This document shows, piece by piece, positions 1-9,514 of a stretch of 64,000 nucleotides of DNA. Under the pieces are notes generated by a model. That model searched no databases, was not told the origin of the DNA, and saw nothing but the letters and a program-made list of their open reading frames with translations. This DNA comes from Nocardia abscessus (GTDB taxonomy: Bacteria > Actinomycetota > Actinomycetes > Mycobacteriales > Mycobacteriaceae), in the NCBI RefSeq assembly GCF_015477775.1, contig NZ_JADLQO010000006.1, positions 248,001 through 312,000 on the forward strand, given 5' to 3'. Each line of letters begins with the position of its first letter. Within the stretch, counting starts at the first letter, position 1. Position numbers and translations under genes: made by a program.

Positions 1-40
1 CGATCTCCCACCCGGATTCGCGGCTCCCGATCCTTCGTTC

Positions 41-60
41 ACCGGCTCAGAGTAGCCGGT
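41..60. terminator. Short hairpin at the window edge
   Basis: ACCGGCT and AGCCGGT form a 7-bp stem around a 6-nt loop. There is no T-run, so it may be a weak terminator of an upstream gene outside the window or just a chance dyad. The remaining bases up to purL are its leader; TAGACT at 86-91 could be a -10 element. Confidence 0.3.
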
Positions 61-169
61 GCGTGGGGCCCGTACCCACTGCCTCTAGACTTGCACCAGG
101 CTTCTCGCCGCCACCCAGTGACAACGCTCGTCGCTTCACAATGCCCGGCCGAAAGGACCCTGGTACTCC

Positions 170-2458
170 GTGACTCCGCAGGTCGACACCGTCAGCGCAG
201 CCGCAGCAAACCCCGACGTTCCGCAACCCTATAAAGAACTCGGCCTCAAAGACGACGAGTACGCCCGCATCAAGGAGATCCTCGGGCGCAGGCCGACCGA
301 TGCCGAGCTGGCGATGTACTCGGTGATGTGGAGCGAGCACTGCTCCTACAAGTCCTCGAAGGTGCACCTGCGCTACTTCGGCCAGACCACCACCGACGAG
401 ATGCGCGAGTCCATGCTGGCGGGCATCGGCGAGAACGCGGGCGTCGTGGACGTCGGCGACGGCTGGGCGGTCACCTTCAAGGTCGAAAGCCACAACCACC
501 CCTCCTACGTCGAGCCGTACCAGGGCGCGGCCACCGGTGTCGGCGGCATCGTGCGCGACATCATGGCGATGGGCGCGCGCCCGATCGCGGTGATGGACCA
601 GTTGCGCTTCGGCGCGGCCGACGCGGCCGACACCCGTCGCGTGGTGGACGGCGTGGTGCGCGGCGTCGGCGGGTACGGCAACTCGCTCGGCCTGCCGAAC
701 GTCGGCGGCGAGACCGTGTTCGACGCCTCCTACCAGGGCAACCCGCTGGTGAACGCGCTGTGCGCCGGCGTGATGCGGGTGGAGGACCTGCATCTGGCCT
801 TCGCCTCCGGCACCGGCAACAAGATCGTGCTGTTCGGCGCGCGCACCGGTCTCGACGGCATCGGCGGCGTCTCGGTGCTCGCCTCGGACACCTTCTCCGG
901 TGACGAGTCCGGCGCGGGCCGCAAGAAGCTGCCCTCGGTGCAGGTCGGCGACCCGTTCACCGAGAAGGTGCTCATCGAGTGCTGTCTCGAGCTGTACGCG
1001 GCGAAGCTGGTGGTGGGCATCCAGGACCTCGGCGGCGCCGGATTGTCCTGCGCCACTTCCGAACTCGCGGCGGCCGGCGACGGCGGCATGCACATCGAGC
1101 TGGACAAGGTGCCGCTGCGCGCGGCCAACATGACCCCCGCGGAGGTGCTCTCCAGCGAGTCGCAGGAGCGCATGTGCGCGGTGGTCACCCCCGAGAACGT
1201 GGACGCCTTCATGGCCGTGTGCCGCAGGTGGGACGTGCTGGCCACGGTGATCGGCGAGGTCACCGACGGTGACCGGCTGGTGGTCACCTGGCACGGCGAC
1301 ACCGTGGTGGACGTGCCGCCGCGCACCGTCGCGCACGAGGGCCCGGTCTACGAGCGCCCGGTCGCGCGCCCCGACGAGCAGGACGCGCTGATCGCGGACA
1401 CCCCGGACCGGCTGACCCGGCCGAAGACCGCGGACGAGCTGCGCGCCACGCTGCTGCAGATGATCTCCAGCCCGCAACTGTGCAGCCGCAAGTGGATCAC
1501 CGAGCAGTACGACCGCTACGTGCGCGGCAACACCGTGCTCGCCGACCAGGCCGACGCCGGCGTCATCCGGATCGATGAGGCGACCGGCCGCGGCATCGCG
1601 CTGGCCACCGACGCGTCCGGCCGCTACACCAAGCTGGACCCCTACGCCGGTGCGCAACTGGCGCTGGCCGAGGCCTTCCGCAATGTGGCCACCACCGGCG
1701 CGACGCCGAAGGCGGTCACCAACTGCCTGAACTTCGGTTCGCCGGAGGATCCCGGTGTGATGTGGCAGTTCCAGCAGGCGGTGCGTGGACTGGCGGACGG
1801 CTGCGTGGCGCTGGGTATCCCGGTCACCGGCGGCAACGTCAGCTTCTACAACCAGACCGGCCAGACCGCGATCCTGCCCACCCCGGTGGTCGGCGTGCTC
1901 GGCGTGATCGACGACGTGCACCGCCGCATCCCGACCGGAATCGGCCTGGAACCGGGCGAGACACTGATCCTGCTCGGCGAGACCCGCGACGAGTTCGGCG
2001 GTTCGATCTGGTCCCAGGTGGCGCACGACCATCTCGGCGGCGTCCCGCCGAAGGTCGACTTCGCCCGCGAGCAGTTGCTCGCCGAGGTGCTGACCGCCGG
2101 TTCGCGCGACGGCATGATCAGCGCCGCGCACGACCTCTCCGAAGGCGGTCTCGCGCAGGCCGTCGTCGAAGCGGTGCTCGCCGGTGAGACCGGTTGCCGC
2201 ATCCTGCTTCCCGAGGACGCCGACCCGTTCGTCACGCTGTTCTCCGAGTCGGCGGGCCGGGTGCTGGTCGCCGTTCCGCGCTCGGAGGAGACCAGGTTCA
2301 CCCGCATGTGCACCGCCCGCGAACTGCCGTGGGTGCGCATCGGCGTGGTCGACCAGGGCTCGGATTCGGTCGAGGTGCAGGGCCAGTTCTCGATCCCGAT
2401 GGACGAGTTGCGCGCAGCGCACGAGGGCACGCTGCCGAGGCTGTTCGGCGCCGTCTGA
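170..2458 (+). CDS. purL: Phosphoribosylformylglycinamidine synthase subunit PurL
   Basis: This is the large ATP-dependent subunit of FGAM synthase, which converts FGAR to FGAM with ammonia supplied by PurQ (de novo purine pathway, cytosol). At 762 residues it has the length of the small-type PurL that works with separate PurS and PurQ. Family signatures visible are the MWSEHCSYKSSK segment near residue 50, the KVESHNHPS motif near residue 105 and the glycine-rich GGETVFDASYQGNP region. The start is GTG at 170, preceded by GAAAGGA. A strong hairpin follows the stop. purF and purM lie further along the same strand, but purS and purQ are not in the window. The identification is very secure. Confidence 0.97.
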   Translation: MTPQVDTVSAAAANPDVPQPYKELGLKDDEYARIKEILGRRPTDAELAMYSVMWSEHCSYKSSKVHLRYFGQTTTDEMRESMLAGIGENAGVVDVGDGWAVTFKVESHNHPSYVEPYQGAATGVGGIVRDIMAMGARPIAVMDQLRFGAADAADTRRVVDGVVRGVGGYGNSLGLPNVGGETVFDASYQGNPLVNALCAGVMRVEDLHLAFASGTGNKIVLFGARTGLDGIGGVSVLASDTFSGDESGAGRKKLPSVQVGDPFTEKVLIECCLELYAAKLVVGIQDLGGAGLSCATSELAAAGDGGMHIELDKVPLRAANMTPAEVLSSESQERMCAVVTPENVDAFMAVCRRWDVLATVIGEVTDGDRLVVTWHGDTVVDVPPRTVAHEGPVYERPVARPDEQDALIADTPDRLTRPKTADELRATLLQMISSPQLCSRKWITEQYDRYVRGNTVLADQADAGVIRIDEATGRGIALATDASGRYTKLDPYAGAQLALAEAFRNVATTGATPKAVTNCLNFGSPEDPGVMWQFQQAVRGLADGCVALGIPVTGGNVSFYNQTGQTAILPTPVVGVLGVIDDVHRRIPTGIGLEPGETLILLGETRDEFGGSIWSQVAHDHLGGVPPKVDFAREQLLAEVLTAGSRDGMISAAHDLSEGGLAQAVVEAVLAGETGCRILLPEDADPFVTLFSESAGRVLVAVPRSEETRFTRMCTARELPWVRIGVVDQGSDSVEVQGQFSIPMDELRAAHEGTLPRLFGAV

Positions 2459-2468
2459 GACGAACGCC

Positions 2469-2513
2469 CACCTGGGCGGGCCTGGACCCCTCGTTGCCGG
2501 GCCCGCCCAGGTG
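2469..2513. terminator. Bidirectional terminator between purL and the YiaA-like gene
   Basis: A perfect 14-bp stem (CACCTGGGCGGGCC with GGCCCGCCCAGGTG) encloses a 17-nt loop. It lies 10 nt after the purL stop and 7 nt beyond the stop of the convergent gene, so it can serve both strands. No long T-run follows, as is usual in actinobacteria. Confidence 0.7.
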
Positions 2514-2520
2514 AGCGTGA

Positions 2521-2811
2521 TCAGGCGACGGAATTGAACGGATCGTGCTCGGCGAGCAACTTGTCCATCCGCGCCTGGTCGATGCGACCGTGGATGGTCG
2601 CCGCCTCGTGCTGGTCGCGAACCACCTTCGCGAGCGTGAACGTGCTCGTGACCAGGAAGAGCACGGACATCCCGAGGAACCCGCGCTGCCAGATGTCCAG
2701 CGGAAGTGCGCAGATCCCGATGCCCACTCCGACGAAGCTGATGCCGAAGGCGATCGCGGCCTGCGCGACGTAAGCGCCGGTGGCCTTCGGGCGCGTGGTC
2801 GATGTGCTCAT
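2521..2811 (-). CDS. YiaA/YiaB-like small inner membrane protein
   Basis: This 96-residue protein has two hydrophobic helices around residues 14-32 (AFGISFVGVGIGICAL) and 41-58 (GFLGMSVLFLVTSTFTLAK), then a charged tail beginning RDQHEAATIHGR. That layout fits the YiaA/YiaB family of small membrane proteins of unknown function. The ATG at 2811 is preferred over an in-frame start at 2856 because the extra 15 residues (MYRGARAAPPGNFLS) look like translated leader. It converges on purL and shares the hairpin terminator. Biochemical function is unknown. Confidence 0.7.
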   Translation of the reverse strand: MSTSTTRPKATGAYVAQAAIAFGISFVGVGIGICALPLDIWQRGFLGMSVLFLVTSTFTLAKVVRDQHEAATIHGRIDQARMDKLLAEHDPFNSVA

Positions 2812-3002
2812 GGACAAGAAGTTTCCGGGCGGCGCGGCCCGAGCACCCCGGTACAACTACTCGAGCGGAATGGGTAGTTGCCATTCGCGACGGGCGTTCG
2901 ATTACCGGACCGTCGGCGCCTGCGGTGTGATCCGCGTCGACCGCGCCCGCGTCACGCCGGGCGACGCGCCGGATCGTCGGAGGCGACCGCCATACTGATC
3001 GG

Positions 3003-4736
3003 ATGCTGAAGTCCGCCGGAGCCATGCGGCGGCTGCGCACGCGCGCGGTCGCGGTGATCCGGCGCGCCGAGGACGTCATCGACCTCAACTACGTCGGCTT
3101 GGTGGTCGCGACAGTGTTCTTCGCCCTGTCGGTGACGCCGTCACTGCTGCCGCGCGACTGGCTGTTCCAGGGGTTGATCAGCGGGATCAACGCCGCGCTC
3201 GGGTACGGCGTCGGCTGCCTGCTGGAGTGGCTGTTCCGGCTCTGGGTGCGGCCGCGGCTGAAGATCGCTTCCCCGCCCACCTGGGTGCGTTACGTGGTCA
3301 AGTCCGCCGTGCTGTTCACGGCCGCGCTGAGCGCCGCGCTGATGCTGGTGCAGTCGGCGCGCTGGCAGCGGGAGATCACGGCGTTGATGGGCATGGAGGG
3401 CACCACCACGCCCGCCTATCTGCGCACCGGTCTGCTCAGCCTGGCGGTCGGCGCCGCGGCGGTCGCGGTGTACCGGACGGTGCGGGAGATCATCCTGTTC
3501 CTGGCCCGCCTGCTCAACCGATGGGTGCGCGTGCCGCGCGAGCTGGCGCCGGCCGCCGGGTTCCTGGTGCTGGTGGTGCTGGCGGTGACGATCTTCAACG
3601 GCGTCGCCACGCGGGCGTTCTTCGCCGTGGCCAATTCGGCCTTCAGCGTGCGCAACGACCACACCTCGGTGAACGCGGTCCAGCCGCAGCAACCGGAGCG
3701 CTCCGGCAGCCCCACGTCGATGGCGAAATGGGAGACCCTCGGGTTCGAGGGGCGCTGGTTCGTCTCGCACGGCCCCACGGCGAGCCGGATCACCGCGGTC
3801 ACCGGCCGCCCGGCCAAGGAGCCCATCCGGGCCTACGTCGGCTTGGAATCGGTCGAGGGCGACGAGGAACCGGCCGAGCTGGCGGTGTCGGAGCTGGAGC
3901 GCACGGGAGCGTTCGACCGCAAGGCCATCGTCGTGGTCACCACCACCGGGACCGGATGGGTGAACTCGCTGGCCGCGAGCGCGATCGAGTACATGTACGA
4001 CGGCGACACCGCGATCGTCGCCACGCAGTACTCCTATCTGCCGAGCGTGCTGTCGTTCCTGGCCGACCGCAACAAGGCCGCCGCGGCGGGCAGGGACCTG
4101 TTCGACGCGGTGCACGAGCATTGGACCGCGCGCCCGCCGCAGGCGCGACCCAAGCTGCTCGTGTACGGGGAGAGCCTCGGCTCGCAGGGGTCCGAGGCGG
4201 CGTTCGACGGTCTCGCCGACCTGCGGGCCAAGGTCGACGGCGCGCTGTGGGTCGGCCCGCCCAACTCCAACCGGCTGTGGCAGCAGTTCGTCGCGCGCCG
4301 CGATCCGGGTTCGCGTGAGGTCGAGCCGCTGTACGCGGACGGGCTGGTGGTCCGGTTCGCCTCCGACAGCGCCGACCTGGCGCGACCCTCGACGGAGTGG
4401 CGGCCGCCGCGCATCGCCTATCTGCAGCACGCGTCCGACCCGATCGTCTGGTGGTCGCCGGATCTGGTCTTCTCCCAACCGGATTGGCTGTCCGAGTCGC
4501 GCGGCTCGGACGTCTCCTCCCAGATGCGCTGGTGGCCGTTCGTCACTTTCTGGCAGGTGGCCGCCGACCTGACCAACGCGCAAGCCGTCACCGACGGGCA
4601 CGGGCACCGCTACGGCAGCCTGGTGCTGGACGGCTGGGCGGCCATCGCGGCGCCACCGGACTGGACCGCGGAGCGCTCCGAACGGATCCGCCTGGAAGTG
4701 GAGACCGCGGAGGATTACGAGCGGACGACCAAGTGA
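3003..4736 (+). CDS. Membrane-anchored alpha/beta-hydrolase family protein
   Basis: This 577-residue protein has about four hydrophobic segments in the first 200 residues (for example LVVATVFFALSVTPSLLP and LVLVVLAVTIFNGV), followed by a soluble domain. The GESLGSQG motif near residue 395 matches the nucleophile elbow of the actinobacterial alpha/beta-hydrolase family with a separate membrane N-terminal domain. Catalytic Ser would be the S of GESLG. The substrate is unknown. The stop codon overlaps the GTG start of the next gene, so the hydrolase and the CPBP protease are probably translationally coupled. Confidence 0.75.
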   Translation: MLKSAGAMRRLRTRAVAVIRRAEDVIDLNYVGLVVATVFFALSVTPSLLPRDWLFQGLISGINAALGYGVGCLLEWLFRLWVRPRLKIASPPTWVRYVVKSAVLFTAALSAALMLVQSARWQREITALMGMEGTTTPAYLRTGLLSLAVGAAAVAVYRTVREIILFLARLLNRWVRVPRELAPAAGFLVLVVLAVTIFNGVATRAFFAVANSAFSVRNDHTSVNAVQPQQPERSGSPTSMAKWETLGFEGRWFVSHGPTASRITAVTGRPAKEPIRAYVGLESVEGDEEPAELAVSELERTGAFDRKAIVVVTTTGTGWVNSLAASAIEYMYDGDTAIVATQYSYLPSVLSFLADRNKAAAAGRDLFDAVHEHWTARPPQARPKLLVYGESLGSQGSEAAFDGLADLRAKVDGALWVGPPNSNRLWQQFVARRDPGSREVEPLYADGLVVRFASDSADLARPSTEWRPPRIAYLQHASDPIVWWSPDLVFSQPDWLSESRGSDVSSQMRWWPFVTFWQVAADLTNAQAVTDGHGHRYGSLVLDGWAAIAAPPDWTAERSERIRLEVETAEDYERTTK

Positions 4737-5413
4737 GCCCAGGCGGCACCGCGAGAACGATTGCGGCCGTTGCGCTTCCGCTGATCTGGAGCAATGCGGC
4801 GTTGCCCCGGCTCGGTCTCGGCGTGCGCGGGCGGACCGCCGCCAACGCCGGTTTCGCCACCGCGTACGCGCTCGCGCTGCGCGACGAGCCGGTCCGATGC
4901 TCGGTGCGCGGCGTGCGCTGCGGGCTGCTCGCGGCCTCGGTCGTCGCGGCCGGATACGGAGTGGCCCTTGCCGTTCCGTCGCTGCGGTGGCAACTGGCCG
5001 AACTCGCCGACCGAGGGCCCGAGGTGTCGACGGCGGAATGGATCGCGGTGCACATCCCCGTCGGAACCGTCTACAGCGAGGAACTCGTCTTCCGTGGCAC
5101 GCTGGATCCGCTGCTGGACAAGATTTTCGGCACGCGAGCGGGGGTATTGCTCGGCGCGGTGACCTTCGGCATCTGGCATATCGCACCCGCGCGGGCCGTT
5201 GGCGACAGTGTTTCCGCCACAGTTGCGGTGACCACGGCCGGCGGCCTGGTGTTCGGTGGGTTGCGCCGCCGCACCGGGGGCGTGGCCGCTTCCGCGCTCC
5301 TGCACCTGGCCATGAACGCCGGTGGAGCGATCGCGCCACGCCTCGCCCGCCGTTTCGAGGTTTCCGTGCGCGAATACCGGAGCGCGCGGTGCACTGGGGA
5401 CAGCTGTGCATAG
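4733..5413 (+). CDS. CPBP family intramembrane metalloprotease
   Basis: This 226-residue hydrophobic protein carries the three CPBP (Abi) motifs in order: EELVFR around residue 118, FGIWH around residue 145 and HLAMN around residue 190. These supply the glutamates, histidines and asparagine of a membrane-embedded metal site. The GTG start at 4733 overlaps the TGA of the preceding hydrolase by 4 nt, which decides the start over longer in-frame alternatives. Family members process membrane substrates or modify prenylated proteins; the substrate here is unknown. Confidence 0.75.
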   Translation: MSPGGTARTIAAVALPLIWSNAALPRLGLGVRGRTAANAGFATAYALALRDEPVRCSVRGVRCGLLAASVVAAGYGVALAVPSLRWQLAELADRGPEVSTAEWIAVHIPVGTVYSEELVFRGTLDPLLDKIFGTRAGVLLGAVTFGIWHIAPARAVGDSVSATVAVTTAGGLVFGGLRRRTGGVAASALLHLAMNAGGAIAPRLARRFEVSVREYRSARCTGDSCA

Positions 5414-5950
5414 TTCCACAGCCCGGCTTTCCGGAGCACGTGCCACGGCCTGAGAGCGACAGTCGACCACCGGCGCTGATCGAACTCGGCCCCTACGCTG
5501 ACGACTTACCTCGCCGCAGAATGGTCCGTGCCTGACCCGGTGCTTGCTGAACGATGGCGCAGACCGGCTGTGGACGGCACCACGGTGTTCGGAATGGGTG
5601 GGAAGAAACTCGAACTCCACTGCTGGCTCGAGCCGGACATCGGCAGTTTCACACCCCGAACACGTTGAGGCGCAACCCGGTACGTGATCCCGCGTGCGCA
5701 CCACAGAGGTGTGACCAGATCCGGAGGGGCGAGACCTCCGAGTCACCGCCACCAGGTCGCTCGGTTGCACCACCCCGGCCGCTCTTTGCGCAGGTCAAGG
5801 GCTAGGCGATGCACGAGCGGCGGCTGAGTGTCGTTCCGGCGCAGCCGGTGACGACGCCGATGGTCACGCACGGATAGCCCGCTTGCCTCGCGTTCGTTCG
5901 GGCCTCGTCGAGGCGGACGCGCTCGCTCGGATCCAAGGCACACTCAGACG
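5414..5950. other. Long intergenic region without a convincing gene
   Basis: About 540 bases between the CPBP gene and the promoter of the serine hydrolase. I see no ORF with clear family signal. The minus strand has a possible 44-codon ORF from a TTG at 5936 to a TAG at 5802 with several cysteines and no Shine-Dalgarno sequence. It could be a small gene or a decayed gene end. Confidence 0.4.
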
Positions 5951-5951
5951 G

Positions 5952-6010
5952 TTGCGCACACCGTTCCTATATGGGTACAGTGTGCGCATGGAGCGCACAC
6001 TGTGCGCACA
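5952..6010 (+). promoter_or_regulatory. Promoter with an array of TGTGCGCA operator sites
   Basis: A candidate promoter, TTGCGC (5952-5957), an 18-bp spacer and TACAGT (5976-5981), is interleaved with four copies of one motif. They are TGCGCACA at 5953-5960, TGTGCGC-N5-GCGCACA at 5981-5999 and the perfect palindrome TGTGCGCACA at 6001-6010. This arrangement is typical of a repressor operator (for example TetR type) covering the transcription start of the serine hydrolase gene. No regulator gene is adjacent. Confidence 0.6.
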
Positions 6011-6027
6011 ATGATGGGAGCGAAGCG

Positions 6028-7482
6028 ATGACGAACACGATGAACTGGGACGAGACGGGCGCGTGGCAGGTGCGCGGAGATTGGGGCAGCACGGATTCGG
6101 CCGGACGCCGGTTCTCCGTCGCGCGCTGGCAGGCGAGGTTGGACAGGCTGCTCGCCGAGCACCATGTGCCGGGTGCGGCGCTGGCCGTGCTGGTGGACGG
6201 ACAGGTCTACGAGATCGCCGGCGGCGTCCTGCACCGGGGGACGGGAGTGCCGGTCACCACCGACTCGGTGTTCCTCTGCGGCTCGATCGCCAAGGTGTAC
6301 ACCGCGACGCTGATCATGCGGCTCGTCGACGCGGGCGAGCTCGACCTCGACGCTCCGGTGGCGGACGTCCTGCCGGAGTTCGCCACCCCTGACGAGCGGG
6401 CGACGGCGACGATCACCATCAGGCAGCTGCTCAGCCACACCGGCGGTGTCACAAACGATTTCAACCACGACACCGGCCGCGGCGACGACTGCCTCGCCGC
6501 ATACGTCGAGGCGGCACGGGACGTGGCGCTGGATTGCGCGCCCGGCACGGCGATGTCCTACGGCAGCCTCGGCTACGTGGTGCTCGGTCGGGTCGTGGAA
6601 GTGCTCACCGGGAAGACCTGGGACCAAGCGGTGCACGACATGCTCGCCGTTCCGCTCGGACTCGACCGGCTCGTGACACTGCCCGAGCAGGCGCTGAAAT
6701 TCCGGGTCGCGATGAGCCACCTCGGGGCGGCGGGCGTCGATCCGGACCCCGCGCCGGAGTGGGATGTGATGCCGCGCAGTGTCGCTCCGGCGGCCCGGGT
6801 GATCACGTCGGCGGGCGACATGGTCCGCTTCGCCCGCATGCATCTCGACGGCGGGCGGGCCGCGGACGGCTCCGAGGTGCTGTCGGCCGCATCGGTCGCC
6901 GCGATGCAGCGGCGCGAGGTCGACGTCCCGGACAAATGGACGGTCAGCGCCGACGGCTGGGGTCTGGGATGGACCCTCTACGACTGGGACGGCGTCAAGG
7001 GATTCGGCCACGACGGCGCGGCCATCGGTCAGTACGCGTACCTGCGGGCGGTGCCCGGAGCGGGAGTCGCGGTGGCGCTGCTCACCAACGGCGGCGGCGC
7101 GCGTCCGCTCTGCTCGGCGCTGTTCGGGGAACTGCTCGCCGAATTGGCGGACGTTCGGGTGCCGGACGCGTTCGGCCCGGCCGACCCGCCGGTCGCGGTG
7201 GACATCGCTCCGTTCGTCGGCACCTACCGGCGCGCGGGCGTGGTCATCACCGTCACCAAGCGGGACGACGGCACCGGCCACATGCTCTACGAGTTCGTCG
7301 ACGGAATGGCAGGCATGTCACCCGCACTGAGCATGGACCTGACCCCGGTCGGTCCCACCGTGTTCGCCGCCTCCGGCGCGGGCCCGTCCTTCAGCGAGGA
7401 CTACATGCCGGTCGTCTTCGCCACCCTCGCCGACGGCACCGAGTGCTGCTACGTCGGCATGCGCGCCACACCGAAGGTATGA
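6028..7482 (+). CDS. Serine hydrolase of the beta-lactamase / class C family
   Basis: This 484-residue protein belongs to the beta-lactamase-like (class C, esterase family VIII) hydrolases. The catalytic SxxK motif is S-I-A-K in CGSIAKVYTAT near residue 90, and a Y-G-S motif follows near residue 176. There is no obvious signal peptide, so it is probably cytosolic. The ATG at 6028 is preferred because GGGAG lies upstream; an in-frame ATG at 5971 would begin inside the promoter/operator array. True beta-lactamase activity is not implied; many members are esterases or peptidases. The operator array suggests inducible control. Confidence 0.8.
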   Translation: MTNTMNWDETGAWQVRGDWGSTDSAGRRFSVARWQARLDRLLAEHHVPGAALAVLVDGQVYEIAGGVLHRGTGVPVTTDSVFLCGSIAKVYTATLIMRLVDAGELDLDAPVADVLPEFATPDERATATITIRQLLSHTGGVTNDFNHDTGRGDDCLAAYVEAARDVALDCAPGTAMSYGSLGYVVLGRVVEVLTGKTWDQAVHDMLAVPLGLDRLVTLPEQALKFRVAMSHLGAAGVDPDPAPEWDVMPRSVAPAARVITSAGDMVRFARMHLDGGRAADGSEVLSAASVAAMQRREVDVPDKWTVSADGWGLGWTLYDWDGVKGFGHDGAAIGQYAYLRAVPGAGVAVALLTNGGGARPLCSALFGELLAELADVRVPDAFGPADPPVAVDIAPFVGTYRRAGVVITVTKRDDGTGHMLYEFVDGMAGMSPALSMDLTPVGPTVFAASGAGPSFSEDYMPVVFATLADGTECCYVGMRATPKV

Positions 7483-7589
7483 CCTCGGTCCACCTCTCCC
7501 AGTTGCCCGGTTCTCCGCACCTTTTCGAAGGAGGTGAGGCGCCGGGCAGCCGGGCTGAGCGGAACGAGTGGGGAAGTAGGGTCGGGACC

Positions 7590-7985
7590 GTGGCAGGACG
7601 AGGGACGGTCGACCCGGCGCAGATGCGGGCGGCGGTGGCGGTGGTGAGCGAGTGGTTGCGTGACGAGTCGGTCGATGCCCCTGCGCGTCCCGAGCTCGCG
7701 GCGGCGGTGCGGACGACGGCGCGGTCGTTGGCAGCCTCCGCGCCCGGGCATTCGGTCGAGGTCCGGGTGCCCCCGTTCGTCGCGGTGCAGTGCATCGAAG
7801 GTCCGCGGCACACCAGGGGAACCCCGCCCAACGTCGTCGAGACCGACGCCCGCACCTGGCTGCTGCTGGCCACCGGCCTGCTCGAGTTCGACGCCGCCCT
7901 CGCCTCCGGCGCGGTCAGCGCCTCCGGCACCCGCGCGGCCGAGATCGCCCATTGGCTACCGATCGCCCGGGCGACGACCGACTGA
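7590..7985 (+). CDS. Sterol-carrier family protein (Rv0807-like)
   Basis: This 131-residue protein looks like the small sterol-carrier-family protein found beside purF in mycobacteria. Supporting features are size, position next to purF and the segment EVRVPPFVAVQCIEGPRHTR followed by a PNVVETDARTWL-type stretch. No catalytic motif is visible. The start is GTG at 7590 behind GGGAAGTAGGG. A ligand-binding role is inferred from the family only. Confidence 0.65.
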   Translation: MAGRGTVDPAQMRAAVAVVSEWLRDESVDAPARPELAAAVRTTARSLAASAPGHSVEVRVPPFVAVQCIEGPRHTRGTPPNVVETDARTWLLLATGLLEFDAALASGAVSASGTRAAEIAHWLPIARATTD

Positions 7986-8030
7986 CCTCGCGCGCAACCT
8001 GGTGCCCCGCCGTTCCGGCGGGCGGACGAC

Positions 8031-9368
8031 TCACACCTGGACGATGTTGCGGCGCTCGAGGCCCTTGCGGTCGTAGAAGCGGGTGACCGCCGCGCCGAAG
8101 ACCAGCCCGATCGCGAGCCCGAGCACCGCCATCCACACGCCTCGGGTGAGTCCCGCCTCGAACTTCGCGTCGAAGTACAGGATCGCCCGCACACCGAGGA
8201 ACACCTGGTGCATCGGTTCGAAGGAGGCCAGCCAACCGAAATACCGCGGCGTCGCCTCGATCGGCACGGTGCCGCCGGAGGACGGCAAACCCAGGATGAC
8301 GAACAGGATCAGGTTCACCAGCAGGCCCGCCGAGCCGATGGCCGCCAGCATGGACAGCCCGGTCACGCCCACAGCGGTCAGCGCGAGCGCACTGTAGAGG
8401 TACAGCGCGAGCGGATTGCCGATCGGCATGTCCAGCAGCTTGCCGACGACCAGGAACACCACGGCGACGATGTTCGCCGCCAGCACGAACACGCCCCACT
8501 TGATCAGCAGCGTCTTGAACCGCGAGATCGGCGTGGGCGGATAGTGCACGTACCACGGCCCGTATTCGGTGGGCACGAAGCCGAGCTGCGCATCGATCAT
8601 CGTGTGGATGACCATAGCGCCGACCACACCGGCCAACAGCAGCAGCAGGGCGTAGAAGAACGCGGTCAGGCCTTGGCCGCTACCGTGCGGCAGTGGGTGG
8701 TACTGCTGCTCGACCACCTCGATCGGCGATGCCAGCGCGACCTTGGTCGCGCCGGTCAGCTCGGGCGCGGGCGGGCCGCCGGGGCGCGGGGCGAGCTGCG
8801 CGTTCACCTGGTCGAGCAACTGCTTGCCGACCTGCTTGTTCACCTCGGTCAGCGCCTCGTCGCCGACTCGGAGCACGATCTGGGTGCCGAACGCGCCGGT
8901 GCGCGGGTTGGTCTGCAGCGTGATGGTCGGCCGCTGGATATCGCCCGGTATGACACTGCCCACACCCAGATTGCCGAGCCGCTTGCTGAAATCACCCGGG
9001 ATGACGATCGCGCCGTAGACCTGTCCGGACTGCATCTGGCGCTCGGACTCACTGATACCGAGCACGCGCAGGTCGACCTTGTCCGATGGCACTCCCGAGG
9101 CCAGCGCTTCGGTGATCTGATTGCCGAAATTGACCTGCTGCTTGCTGTCCCCGCTGCCGATGGTGTCGCCGACGTCCTGGTTGACCAGGGCGATCGGGAA
9201 ATCGTGCAGGTTCTTCTCCGGATCGACGACATAGTCGAGGTACATGATGCCCAGCAGCGCGGTGAGCAGGCTCAGCACCGCCAGCGGAAAGAGCACCATC
9301 CGCGACCATGGCCTGCGCCCCGCGCCCGCTCCCGGCTCGGTCTTGCTCGCGTCGTCCGTAGTCGTCAC
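8031..9368 (-). CDS. DUF3533/YhgE-Pip-like multi-spanning membrane protein
   Basis: About 445 residues. One transmembrane helix near residue 25 (MVLFPLAVLSLLTALLGIMYL) is followed by a large extracytoplasmic domain of about 190 residues, then five or six C-terminal helices. This is the topology of the DUF3533/SNG1 and YhgE/Pip proteins, which resemble ABC-2 permeases and phage-infection proteins. The GTG at 9368 is chosen because the protein then begins just before a charged cytosolic stretch; in-frame starts up to 9467 exist. It is divergent from purF. The transported substrate, if any, is unknown. Confidence 0.7.
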   Translation of the reverse strand: MTTTDDASKTEPGAGAGRRPWSRMVLFPLAVLSLLTALLGIMYLDYVVDPEKNLHDFPIALVNQDVGDTIGSGDSKQQVNFGNQITEALASGVPSDKVDLRVLGISESERQMQSGQVYGAIVIPGDFSKRLGNLGVGSVIPGDIQRPTITLQTNPRTGAFGTQIVLRVGDEALTEVNKQVGKQLLDQVNAQLAPRPGGPPAPELTGATKVALASPIEVVEQQYHPLPHGSGQGLTAFFYALLLLLAGVVGAMVIHTMIDAQLGFVPTEYGPWYVHYPPTPISRFKTLLIKWGVFVLAANIVAVVFLVVGKLLDMPIGNPLALYLYSALALTAVGVTGLSMLAAIGSAGLLVNLILFVILGLPSSGGTVPIEATPRYFGWLASFEPMHQVFLGVRAILYFDAKFEAGLTRGVWMAVLGLAIGLVFGAAVTRFYDRKGLERRNIVQV

Positions 9369-9514
9369 GGTGCGCACCGTAACAGTTGCGGGCGCCGGAA
9401 ATAGTCCGGTTCGGTCACCCTGGATTGCTGCCCGGATGCGGCGGCGTGCGAGTGCGCCGCCGTCCACCCGTAGAATGAATTCTGCCCCCAGCCCGCCCGA
9501 ACAGGGAGCAAACG

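Noticed and set aside
47..3088. A 1013-codon open frame on the minus strand across purL
   Set aside because: It is antisense to a complete, well-conserved PurL gene in high-GC DNA, has no family signal and no supported start. Long antisense frames are expected here.
5802..5936. A 44-codon minus-strand ORF from a TTG with several cysteines
   Set aside because: There is no ribosome-binding site or leaderless promoter. Without comparative data it cannot be called.
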